DNA of 64,000 nucleotides from Hyalella azteca (lineage: Eukaryota > Arthropoda > Malacostraca > Amphipoda > Hyalellidae): contig NW_025930402.1 in the NCBI RefSeq assembly GCF_000764305.2, forward strand, positions 8,637 through 72,636. Reading direction: 5' to 3'. The notes under the pieces were generated by a model. That model had not been told where the DNA came from, ran no database searches, and was given only the letters and a program-made list of their open reading frames with translations. This document shows, piece after piece, positions 53,331-64,000 of the stretch. The translations under genes were made by a program, and so were the position numbers. Position 1 is the stretch's first letter. Each line of letters opens with the position of its first letter.

Positions 53331-54010
53331 TGAGAATATCTCTACGATAACTTGGTATCAAGGCTACAAGTTCTAACAGCAAGTACCTAATTCGGACAAT
53401 AGGCTTATGAAGATTTGGTGTAAACACTTTAGTTTCTACTGACGATTGACCAGTTAATCCTTTATTTAATTACTAGCTAGCTATCCCGGTGTTTCTCGGA
53501 AGGCATTCTGACATAGGCAGGTAGACTTTAGAATCCTTTTAATTAAATCGTCGTTCCAGATACATACATTGATAATTCTAACACTATGTTCATGCTGATC
53601 TACAAACGGCCTGTTGAAAACAATAAACAAAGAATCCCTCTTTAACCTAAATTTTGAAGTTCTAACATAAACTCGCATTTTTTCCCTGTAATACATCTAT
53701 TGTTTATCAGTTTAAAATTAAATTAACAATTGTTTTTTCGGTGCAACTCTCGTTTTGGGCTTTCACGTGATTTCATAACTAAAAATAAAATTTTGGGTCT
53801 TGAGTGTGTTGCGCCTGGATAGGTATTATAGATACGCGCTTTAATGGCCTTGCAGTGCTGGAAAACGTACAAATAAGCTAAACGAGTTCACTCACTCATG
53901 AAACTAAATTTAATAATAGATTTAGTTTCTATCAGAGAGAAGCGCAGAACAATTTACTTGATAGAATAGATTGTGCTAAAACTTGTAAACAAAGGAAAAT
54001 CTGTTGTGAA
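53331..54010. other. Intergenic, nothing recognised
   Basis: No supported feature. Confidence 0.4.
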
Positions 54011-54012
54011 CT

Positions 54013-54156
54013 GGGGTCATACTTTCAAAACTCGCTAAGTGAACGTAAGTACTTACGCTCCATTTTCTTGTCTATGATTGGTGGATTTTGCTTGAAAGGC
54101 CGTCAATGATTGGCTGATGAACTTACGATCTCTTAAATTTTTTTGAAAGTATGGGC
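54013..54156. mobile_element. MITE, inverted copy of 20186-20340
   Basis: Bounded by GGGGTCATACTTTCAAAA and TTTTTTGAAAGTATGGGCCC, i.e. terminal inverted repeats of about 17 bp. The interior matches the 20.2-kb copy in reverse orientation (for example GGCCGTCAATGATTGGCTGA). Non-coding. Confidence 0.8.
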
Positions 54157-54361
54157 CCTGATCTACAGAGCATGAACTTAAGGTGATGGAGTATTCTTTC
54201 ACTGCATAGTGTGACGATGCTACGATCACTATTCCTCCGAAATCTTATACCCACACTTTACTTTTTCAGAGATAAATTCTGTGTTCACTCATCGCAAGCA
54301 AGGTATTTCACGAACACGATGTTGAAGATCTATTTATGAAAAAAATATAACTCAGTACTCA

Positions 54362-54555
54362 CTGCAGTGAGTGACAGAGAGCGCATTTTCTCGTCGACGA
54401 AAACGTGAAGTCACGGACAGACGGACGGACAGACAGACTGACAGACGGACGGACAGACGGACGGACAGACGGATGGACAGACGGACGGACAGACGGACGG
54501 ACGGACATGACGAGCACAATAGCACCTTTTTCCTTTAATGAAAAAATGCGCTAAA
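54362..54555. mobile_element. Foldback element with ACGG-rich array
   Basis: It begins with the palindrome CTCACTGCAGTGAG, followed by AGAGCGCATTTTCTCG and about 100 bp of GGAC/AGAC tetranucleotide repeats, then GACATGACGAGCACAATAGC and AAAAAATGCGCT. This is an inverted and expanded relative of 26983-27108. Confidence 0.75.
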
Positions 54556-54934
54556 AATAAAAATGTTCTCGCATATGGTCCATGCAAGCTTCTAGCACAT
54601 GCAAGACGCCGGCATATTTACATGGCTGACATAGAATCAGCAACATAAAATAATTGCGGCCTTCTCCAATGAACAGAGATCTTTTTAGTAGGTCCTCCAA
54701 TTCAAATTCTCAATGATCCTTGATTTTGCAGTCACCAGGAAGACTGCGGACATAACAATGACAATAATATTATATGACTCGAACGATAGCTTGATAACCT
54801 TAACACAACAAGGGCAATAGGCCTGCACATAACACTGCGTCCAACGCGCAAGCGCATTTTAAGTCGATCGTTCCACTGAAGCGCTTCTCGCGAGAAACTC
54901 CGTCGCGACGCCTGTGTTCTTAAGCCTGCCAAGT
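54556..54934. other. Intergenic, nothing recognised
   Basis: No supported feature. Confidence 0.4.
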
Positions 54935-55252
54935 GTCCTCAGCGCTCCTGCATGTCCTCAGCACTCCTGCATGTCCTCAGCACTCTTGCATGTCCTCAGC
55001 ACTCATCCATCTCCACAGCGCTCTTTCATGTCCTCAGCACTCTTGCATGTCCTTAGCGCTCCTGTATGTCCTCAGTGCTCTTGGATGTCCTCAGCACTCC
55101 TGCATGTCCTCAGCACTCTTGCATGTACTCAGCGCTCTTGCATTTCCTCAGCACTCTTGCATGTACTCAGCGCTCTTGCATTTCCTCAGCACTCTTGCAT
55201 GTCCTCAGCGCTCTTGTATGTCCTCAGCACTCTTGCATGTCCTCAGCGAAGC
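54935..55252. repeat. 19-bp minisatellite
   Basis: About seventeen copies of TCCTCAGCACTCTTGCATG, with C/T and G/A variants. Nineteen is not a multiple of three, and all three plus-strand frames happen to be open, so the long open frames here are not evidence of a gene. Confidence 0.93.
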
Positions 55253-56128
55253 GTTGCCTCGAAATTTCAAAGTGGTTGACAACTTCTTAAAGAAGGAGGC
55301 ATTAGTTACGGCAAAGGCCTCTAATGACACGTTCGAGCCGCATTATAGCGTTCCATTATTTCCACTGGTCTTCTCCATCACTCTTCATTGCTCACCGATT
55401 GCTGAGCAATAGAATATTCATCTTACAACGAGTGGCATGAATGATCATAAGCTTACCATTTGCAGAGCATAATTCAAAACACGCGCTGTAATATATTGTC
55501 CGTCTGTGACTCTCATGTGCCATGTACTTGCTTCTCAAAGATCTCTATCATTTGTTCGGCTCTTGTTTGTGACCAAGTGCGTAATTACGTCGGAATAATT
55601 TCAAGCAATTCACAAAATTTCAAATAACTGTTGTAATTTTAAATGTGATATCCGAAATTACATAATTTAAGTTTAAATGACGCAATTTTGAAGATCTAGT
55701 ACTGGGTCACTGGAACCGAAGTCCAAACTGCAACAGGAACTTTGCAATCGTAAAAAATTTAACAATTAAAACATTTATTTGTGGAAAGCACAAGCAACTT
55801 CAGCAACTCCTCGTCCGATTAGCATCGACACAATAAGAAATTTTTTCAGCTGAGTTCCAGGAAAGTACTCATCCTTGTAAAGCGTTGGTAAATTTTCTTA
55901 CAGCTTGAGTCATAAGCCTGCATCAATTCAGCTGAAGCCTTTACTCCACGGTTTTTGAACCCACGATTCAAGTGTCTTAAAACATCTGTTGTGGAGATTA
56001 CCGCCTGACTTCTAAATTATAAGCCTAGAGAACTTTTCATTTTTTCTCGATCATCTCGAAACAGATCGAACTAACGCTAAGAATTCTTTTCTTCTAATCA
56101 CTGTAAATGATTTGAGCTTATGATGACA
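55253..56128. other. Intergenic, nothing recognised
   Basis: AT-rich; no supported feature. Confidence 0.4.
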
Positions 56129-56370
56129 GGGTGGCCCAGTGGTTAGAATTCAGAGTACCAAGATTGGAGCACAGAGGCGCGGGTTCGATCCCAGCTCTGT
56201 GCGCCAGTTTCTGGTCAGAATCGGCAAAGAGGCCGGGCGGTTAAGCAACGAAAAAATTTAAGCAGCGAGTTGCGAGTTCGAGACTCGTAACAAGCTATGG
56301 ATGTTCTGCGATGTTAAGAATCGGTGACAGGCCTACGGACTAATATACGCTGAAACCGCTATTAATGATG
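56129..56370 (+). mobile_element. tRNA-derived SINE
   Basis: The first 78 bases resemble a tRNA: the A box TGGCCCAGTGG at 56132-56142 and the B box GGTTCGATCCC at 56182-56192 both match the polymerase III consensus. The 3' acceptor-like side (AGCTCTGTGCGCCA) does not pair cleanly with the 5' end, so it is not a functional tRNA gene. A second B-box-like motif (GAGTTCGAGACTC, about 56274-56286) lies in the body, followed by a tRNA-unrelated tail. Full right border not determined. Confidence 0.75.
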
Positions 56371-57955
56371 TGACGTCATGAACTTTGGCTTGTGCTTCTC
56401 ATGGAACAACATGAATTATTGATAATGAAAAATTCCATCATAGATCTTATTTAATCGGGCAGCGTCAAAACTTAGTTCTCATAATAATTTGATCAATGAT
56501 TCTTTAAGTTAGTGCGGACAAAAAATTTATTGTGAGTCTCTTTGGTCTTGTGAATAATGAATTAAATAGTATATTGATCGCAATAGAGTACCTTAGTGGT
56601 GTGATGATTCATGCTAAATTTGTTCATCCATAGCTTGAATTGAGGCCTGATTCTGTTCGTGTTGCTGATGCTTAAAAATAAAACATATTTTGTGGTTAGT
56701 CTGTCCATGATGATTGAACAATTTAATAATTTAAAACTAATTGAATTAATCTCCATCGTTTCGATTTTTTTTTAGTGCCATGGCCGTTTTGTACAGCAAG
56801 CAATAAGTAATTTTTTCTGATAAATGTATAATTTAAATGGCCATTATTATAATGCACCCATTCACTTTATTCATACACACCATTCCAACGAAAAGGAATT
56901 AATTTTATTTATTAAAAACAGGGAATGGTTTCATATCAATAATCAGGGCCCCGACCAATAATCGTTTCGGTTCAATAATATCTTTGGAAATAACATTCTG
57001 GTAACATTTTATACGTAATTTTGACGATCTACATACACACATATATATTTACATACAATATATAATGTAGTCCTAGCTTCATTCACTGAGAATCTTTCAT
57101 ATAATCTCGACTTTTTAACGAATAAATAGTCATCTGCCTGAAGGTGATGCGTTGGTGGCAGTATTGGATGAAGTTAACATCTGTAAAAAAACAAGGCAGG
57201 CGGTTCGGCTTTTCTCGTCCGTAGTCGTTTCATTAGGCCGAACTGCCGCCGCGCAGTGAACTCTGTGCTTCTCTTGGGTTTATCGCAGGGAGCTTCTCTA
57301 AAGGAATAAAATCTTGAGTCAAGAAGTTATTCTACGGAAGGCCCTAGCTGGCCATTAGGATGGTGTAGATTGCACTAAATGGCTCTATTCGGGGAAACTA
57401 TTCGTAATTTAGAAAAGAAATCGCGACCATCTCTATAGTTTCTGCCACGGAAATTCGGCCCGCTCCTTTGCTACCAAATAACATTGCAAAAGCGATAATA
57501 AAAGCCGCGTTTTTTTCTGCTTTGAATATCAAGTAAATATTTTAGTAAGCTTCATCCTCAAACTTGAAATAAACTCCCATCTTAAATGTTGGTTATTTTT
57601 ACAGCAAATCGACGATTCTATTGGGATTACACAGTCAAATTAGGAGTCACAGGCAGCTTCACGATATTTTTAAACAAAAAGCATTGCGTGACGCTCACTT
57701 CATTTGATGAGGATTATAACGATAGCAAAATTTGGCAAAATTCATTTTGATCAGTGATGTTTAAAAAGAAGAGAATTTAAGCTAGTCTAGAAGTAGGTGT
57801 GCGAACATGATGAAGACAATATCGAAATTTTACTTAATCGGAGCAATACGATTGAAGAAATACCAGAGATAATCTTCATAAACACTGTGACGGCAGTAAA
57901 AAAAAACATTTGTAGCGTTTTGGTAGCCGAAAAAATTAATCAAGGACATGACTAA
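56371..57955. other. Intergenic, nothing recognised
   Basis: AT-rich; no supported feature. Confidence 0.4.
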
Positions 57956-58045
57956 AATTAGTGAAAAAAACTAGTTAAATGATTATTTCTGAATGGAACC
58001 CGTACATGTTGCGCTAGGTACTTTCTTGCTGACGAGCCTGCGTGC

Positions 58046-58255
58046 ACGAGGCACGGAGAGGAACAGTTTGTGAGCACAGAAGTGGCGGGCGCTCGCTCCC
58101 ACGAGGCTGTATGAGGCACGGAGAGGAGCAGTTTGTGAGCACGGAAGAAGTGGCTGCCGCTCGCTCCCACGAGGCTGTATGAGGCACGGAGAGGAACAGT
58201 TTGTGAGCACGGAAGAAGTGGCGGCCGCTCGCTCCCACGAGGCTGTTTGCGCGGG
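58046..58255. repeat. 68-bp GC-rich minisatellite
   Basis: Three copies of a unit of about 68 bp (GAGGCACGGAGAGGAACAGT ... CTCGCTCCCACGAGGCTGT). The first copy is 3 bp shorter. Open frames across it on the minus strand are a by-product; no gene is claimed. Confidence 0.9.
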
Positions 58256-58655
58256 GCCGGCAAATTGGCTGGCGGTGTCCGACCATTGACCAGCCTCTCA
58301 TGAGCTGCCAGGAGTTTTTGAAAATGAAACGCACTTGCAAATTGAACAAACATGTTCCGACAGGTTTTTGCTTGCACGAACTCACTCTTCTTCTCTGGCA
58401 TGAGCCGCGCACTGAAAACAGAAATAATTTCTATTTGGTAGATTCAATTTACCTAGAAGTGATTCTACATTTTTGGGAATCCACAATCATTCCTTCGGGT
58501 TTAACATGACTTAGCTCCACCAGGAACTCGTTATAGTTTGAACTGCAACTGATCGACTGATCTTATTTCCTGCTCATTTCAAATTACTTTGCGCTATAGA
58601 ACAAATGTATACTCTATAGCTCTACCCAAATTGCCGCATTTACTTCACTCCGAGG
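58256..58655. other. Intergenic, nothing recognised
   Basis: No supported feature. Confidence 0.4.
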
Positions 58656-58659
58656 AGTT

Positions 58660-59092
58660 ATACAACCGTAAGATAGCTTGTTCTACAGCCGAGAAGTTCT
58701 ATAGCCGAGAAGTTCTACAACCGTAAGATAGCTTGTTCTACAGCCAAGAAGTTCTGCCACCGTAAGATAGCTTGCTCTACAGCCGAGAAGTTCTACAACC
58801 GTAAGATAGCTTGTTCAACAGCCGAGAAGTTCTACAACCGTAAGATAGCTTGTTCTACAGCCAAGAAGTTCTACAACCGTAAGATAGCTTGTTCTGCAGC
58901 CGAAAAGTTCTACAACCTTGAAATAGCTTGTTCGGCAGCCAAGAAGTTCTACAACCGTAAGATAGCTTGTTGTGCAGCCGAGAAGTTCTGCCACCGTAAG
59001 ATAGCTTGCTCTACAGCCGAGAAGTTCTACAACCGTAAGATAGCTTGTTCTACAGCCGAGAAGTTCTACAACCGTAAGATAGCTTGTTGAAG
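58660..59092. repeat. 39-bp minisatellite
   Basis: About eleven copies of a 39-bp unit (GTTCTACAACCGTAAGATAG then CTTGTTCTACAGCCGAGAA); the first copies are partly scrambled. On the minus strand it is open as a 13-residue repeat (T-S-Y-L-T-V-V-E-L-L-G-C-R), because 39 is divisible by three. No start context, splice sites or flanking coding sequence support translation. Confidence 0.92.
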
Positions 59093-62000
59093 AAGGTGAC
59101 TCTGCGGCTCGATGTTTTGGTGTGGCTAGAAGCGAGGGCGGCACCGGTCACTGGGAAGCCCCCTGCTGCAGAGAGGAGGTTCAGGAAATGAACTAAGAAA
59201 TGTTGTTATGGGATTTGTCTGAGGCTTTGCTTCAGTATGAAAACCTGAGGCCTTTAACTTGGCGGTCCATCGGCTTCAAAGAATTTGTAGGCGCATCACG
59301 AGAGTCTTTAAGGAAACTAGGCATCGTTGATGCCTACCTTTACGGGCTTGAGCATTGACATTGGTCATTTTTTTTAGATCGGGAGTTTTTACTGAGCCCG
59401 TGCATTCGTTTTTTTACGAAGATTCACATAAAATTGCGGAATTCAATGCTTTTGCTTTCATGGAAGAGTAATATAAGTACAAGTTTCAAAACCGCGTACA
59501 TTTTAATTTGAAATGAAATTTAAGTCTTCTATAATATTAACACGAAAAGGTCAAATTATTTATTCATAGTCTACCTCGAAATTCTAACTGTATGTTGCAA
59601 ATTTGTCAGAAAATTCGGCTATTTTTAGAACAATTTTAAGTTTAGTATGGAGATAAGTAGGTATGTATTCTATAATATAAATATTTATGCTGAAGTTGCC
59701 TGCGTTGGTAACGTAAAAAAAAGCCAATGACCAATGCTTGAAAAACTTTCGAATCGATCTTGTATGGAATGTTTGTGTCGTGATAATCAGCTGGCGTTAT
59801 TATATATAGAATGCTAGTGTTATGGTAATCAATGCTCATAGAATGTCAGTGTAATGATAGTTATTACTCAAATGGAATGTTTCGCCAAATAAAACAAATT
59901 AATCCATATTATGCAGGGAAAATAAACCATCAAAATAAAATCTACCCTATTCGACTTTGATGGGTCGAAAGGTTTTTATCAAAATTAGTATTTAAAGATA
60001 AAAATATTGTTTTAAATTTTTGAGTTTTAGCAGTCTTAAACTTGTTCTTCTTCGGATTGAATATCTTAAAATTGCGAGAAACTATTCTACTCCTGTTACT
60101 TTATATTGTATGTTTTCAATCACTCCGTTCTAGAGTAACTGTTGAAATGGCGTGCTCAATTGGACGTGAACGCTGTCACTGAATAACGTTTGCTGAGCGG
60201 GGACCTACAATTGCCCAATTACAGCTCGTGATGCGCATAGAGAACTTGGACTCCTTCGCCTCGGCCTCAGGCTGTAGTGAGTCTACCTATTTCCAAGGCA
60301 CAATTTGCAATTGTGTTTTCTTGAAAGTCAACAACAGTAAAAGGTAGCGACTGAGTTGAATACCGCCATCAATATATCAAAATGTAAAAACTAAAACAAG
60401 TACTATTATTTTATTCCTTTAGAAAAACATCTGTTAATAATTTTAACACATACGGAACGATCTGAATTATATAAATTAACAAAATTTCAGAAAATTTGAA
60501 ATTTTTTCAGCTCAAATATTTAGTTACGTTATTAATCAAATTGCAAATATAAGTAATTGCCAAATACATGTAAGGCTACGACTGAATTACGTTTTCTAGA
60601 TGCTGCTATAATACATTATGTTGTCTTTTTTGATATACTAAAACATTCGGTTCAGGAAACGCTTTTTCACGAAGAATAGAAACTTGTTCACTGTTTTGAC
60701 GAAGAGCGTCTAGTCAAATTATATTATACGAACCGTTTTGCAGTCTTCAATCTGGCATTCGTGCGGGATGTACGATTGACGATGGTTTATGTCGAATTGT
60801 TATAATAATTTTTTAGTGGCGTTGATTTCTTCTAGATTGTAATGAAATATTTGAGCAAGTCACGAAATGCAGTGGAAACATCAAACTCATTTCCTCAAAG
60901 GCCTAGCTGAGTAAACTGCATCTCACGGACCAGAATTCAATGGCAGTCACTTCTGTATTATAATGCAGCTGTGCCGGGCGAGCGAGAAGCGAGCGAAAAA
61001 TGCGTCAGCGAGTTGCAGGAGGTAATACGGACAAGCTCTCATGGCCGGGACGGTCATTCGTAACTTTGAGCTTTAACAAAACTTTGCGGCTTTAGAAGCT
61101 ACGTGATCCAAACTTTGATTTGATTCGCCGCCCTAGAGCCGCGGTGCCTGCGAGCGTCGCTCGACTCCCCAAGTACGGAATTAATTCTAGGTTCAAATTC
61201 TTGAATGGAAACTCGCCCTATTTTCCCCAAGTCATAAAAATAACAATAATTAAAGTTGATAGATGTGGCATTTTTCTTTTGAAGGATTTCAAGGAGAAAA
61301 ATTTGCACGACTTCTCTGCAATGTTAAATACAAATATTTATAGCAAGTCAATATTGATTTTAAGATTCTCTCTTAAAAAACTGAGGTTATCAAAACAGTA
61401 CATGATGGGTTAAAATGGGCTTGTGAAATATCTGTACAAAGTTAACTGGAGTGAAAAACATAATTTAACGGTGAATTATGTAGAATGAAGACATGCAATC
61501 TACTTGACGTGTACGAATTTTTCTTCGTCACTCCATTACACCCACAAATATTTCGGTTGAAGAGAATTTATTTTCACGTTGGCCCATATCCAAAAATCAT
61601 ATACTTGTTCAAATTTATTCCATTTCTAAATGTTTTACTACTTTACTGGCAATTGATAACAGGTAGCACAAACTTTTTGATGGATTAAAATTTACTAACT
61701 ATATTACTTCGATTTGTTGCTGAAGATAAACTATTAAATTTAAACTCTTGAATTACTCGTATTGTTGCAGCATAAAGATATTTTGATGAACTCAAAATAA
61801 AACATTATTCCGGTCTTACGCTCGTTAGAGCCACAATCCGGAATTTGAATCACCGTTTACAAAACTGGAAATTAGCTAGCGAACTTATGTTAGTTCGAGA
61901 TGGAGCTTCGTCTAATTTACAGCTACAAGCTTCCTGTTTAATTTGCCAGCAGGCTGTAGAACATGCAGACCAGTTAAAGGTTCTTAGTCTCTCCTAATTG

Positions 62001-64000
62001 TCTCACATTAAATCTGCATCTGGGACCGAGCTAGAGCAGGCAGCGCGAGGGGTGCGACCGTGATCTATTTATCGTCTTGCGATGCAATAAGCTTACGTTG
62101 AACCCTCGTGCAACCAGGCCTTTAATTTGCTACACACATCACCGAGGAGAGATCGCAAGAGGCATCGAAATGAAGGCAATAGCTTCTGTTGAACATTTAA
62201 AGTACCGTTGGCAATAGTAGGTCTCCACGGCAGATGGACCATTTTAAACGTGCTGTTGGCCAGTTAACATCAACACGTTTAAAAATTTAACAATGTTGTC
62301 AGCCAGTTTGACGCCTAATGCACATCATTTAAGAAAAAAAAAACAAATTTTGCTCAGGGAACAAACTCACATACCGTGCATACATGATCGGCAGACCGAA
62401 CGTGATGCGCAGGGCTTCCTGTCCATCGATAATCGAATTGTTCGTTCCATAAACATGTTTTTTATCCTTTCCAACCAGTTACATTACTCTGCGTCTATCA
62501 ACTTCCTCCTTCCTCCAACATCACATGCATTTAGCATCAGAACCATGAAAAAATATGAAACAATGTAAGTAATTTCAAACATTTGTACAATAGTCTTGGT
62601 TTGAAAATGTAATTTAATATATTCTAGAATTGTGGCTACAGACACCAGTCAAGCAGAGAGGCAATCACAAGACGAAGTCAGGAAGTGCTCTCGAGGACAC
62701 TTTTGCAAGCCTGATTAGGCAGCGTCATGTTTGACTTGCGTCATTCTCTACAGACAATATGACGGAGCATTGCTCGCCGATAGGGACTTGAGACAAACGA
62801 TCCGAGCCGCTTATTTCTAGAAGCCAGCCCTGCTATATACACGCTCATCATTTCGAGAAAGAGTTCAAGAATGTTGACATTTTAAGATTGAAAGTCTCGT
62901 CGTGCGTTCGCGTATCAGTGAAAGGCCTACAAAAGTTCCTTCTCTCTCACGCGCAGTCTCAGGAATAAAAGAAGCCCCGCTCCCCTGATGACCTTGTTGA
63001 AAATCCGAAATGAAGAAAAACGTCGCCATGGAGGAAGAAAAATTTGCCCAAAATAAGAGGAGGCCTAGACGACTGGAGAGCCTCATTAGCCGGGACTATG
63101 AATAAGAGGAGACGAAACTGAGCGTTTTCTCGATCATTCGTTCGACCTGCCACCTGTCTTGCTACTCCAGGCGCCGTAGAAATAAACCAAAGCTCAAGGA
63201 TCATTTCATCGCCATGGAATGTTGGTGCACTTGTCACGCAGGCACTGACGCGGAGAGTCATCAGGGAGTGACTTCGGCCCAGGTTTCTGTGTCTCTCACG
63301 ACTGTAGCGACATCCATATTGTGTGACCCTTGACACGAGGGCGCCTATGCCAACTGCAAGATTCACACGCGCACGTACGTCAGAGCAGCTGCACTGCTTG
63401 TGATCATTCCTGCCTGCATACAGGGCACTGGACAATATTGACGTAAAATTTTTAAATTATATATGTTAATAACTGTAAATAGTGCGAGGAATCTACAAAA
63501 TACCTCGCATATTGTGACAATTCTTCAAACCATCGCTCACGCGCTAAGAATCGCTATGGAAATCTCAGGAGGTGAAGGCCTAAATTTTTCAGCTAGACTC
63601 ACCTCCATTCTTTGCTGATACACAGCAGGACGAGCCAGAAAGAGCTCAGCGAGGCAGCAAAATTTAATGATACAAATAGACGAAGATTTGGAAGGGTGCG
63701 GAGCTCGTGGGTATTGAACAAAGTGAGTAACGAAGCGACTGCTGATCATCACGCCACCATTACAGTAATTCCGCTGCAGAGTTACGCTTATGGAAAAAAA
63801 GTTTCCGAAGGAGATTTTTAATTTAATTTTCTTTCCAGCCATTCTGATTGCTTGTAACTTTCAAGAGATAAAATTTTTGCGCTCGAAACTCATCGAAACT
63901 AATATTATAGCAATTTCGTTTTTGGTTAATACATGGAAGAGAGGAATAGCACATCTACGAATGAATTAAACGACCTTTCATTGTTTTGTAATGTTTTTTT
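59093..64000. other. Intergenic, no supported gene
   Basis: About 4.9 kb. The longest open frame (62959-63435, minus, 158 codons) lies in a locally GC-richer stretch and shows no recognisable motif or compositional coding signal. No repeat array, RNA gene or element end was recognised. Confidence 0.4.

Noticed and set aside
54914..55412. Three overlapping plus-strand open frames (up to 159 codons)
   Set aside because: Generated by the 19-bp tandem repeat, which is open in all frames; the same motif appears in all three.
56129..56206. Functional tRNA gene
   Set aside because: A and B boxes are good, but the acceptor ends do not pair and a SINE-like body follows.
57958..58412. Overlapping minus-strand open frames of 132-147 codons
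   Set aside because: They run through the 68-bp repeat in more than one frame, as expected for a repeat artefact rather than a gene.
62959..63435. 158-codon minus-strand open frame
   Set aside because: No recognisable domain, repeat or splice partner; located in locally GC-richer DNA where long chance frames are more common.

Overview
This is a eukaryotic nuclear assembly fragment, most likely from an arthropod. Genes are few and split by GT/AG introns, the intergenic DNA is AT-rich, and it is full of minisatellites and decayed transposons: hAT-type MITEs, a mariner fragment, LINE 3' ends with a pentanucleotide tail, a Penelope/GIY-YIG remnant and a tRNA-derived SINE. Nothing prokaryotic is visible. 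The species cannot be fixed from this window; a crustacean or another arthropod with a large, repeat-rich genome is an inference. Five N runs are present (1005, 13202-13271, 15199, 36642, 41431); all except 1005 abut tandem arrays or repeat junctions.

Layout. Bases 1-94 are a library artefact: a copy of 10328-10383 joined to a complete Nextera mate-pair junction adapter (57-94), so genuine sequence starts at 95. At 733-2824 (+) are the last three exons of a zf-met/U1-type C2H2 zinc-finger gene whose 5' part lies outside the window. From 4.8 to 32 kb I see no intact gene. This stretch holds a palindromic foldback element, 0.43-kb and 0.8-kb tandem duplications, minisatellites, and a set of three repeat blocks (A-B-C) that occurs twice in the same order (13.5-17.8 kb and 17.8-28.1 kb). 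The second set is interrupted by a LINE, a Penelope remnant, MITEs and other insertions.

The centrepiece is a minus-strand gene from 45378 down to 33400. It starts with a signal-peptide exon (44918-45378). It then passes through very short exons (43255-43321 and 43035-43070, with a doubtful one at 43412-43452). A giant exon of about 7.6 kb (35193-42772) follows, then a last exon (33400-33890). The giant exon encodes a Ser/Thr-rich, mucin-like protein built of several different internal tandem repeats (units of 10, 9, 14 and 7 residues), followed by a C-terminal region of about 470 residues that looks alpha-helical and that I do not recognise. The splice phases of the last four exons agree with each other. 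Two single-N gaps and one unexplained frameshift interrupt the giant exon. This is the best candidate for something undescribed here: a large secreted glycoprotein with fast-evolving coding minisatellites and a unique C-terminal domain.

From 45.4 to 64 kb no confident gene is visible. The stretch contains a hAT-like terminus, a decayed proline/tyrosine-rich coding remnant near 52.5 kb, a MITE that is an inverted copy of one at 20.2 kb, several minisatellites (19-, 68- and 39-bp units), an ACGG-rich foldback, and a tRNA-derived SINE.
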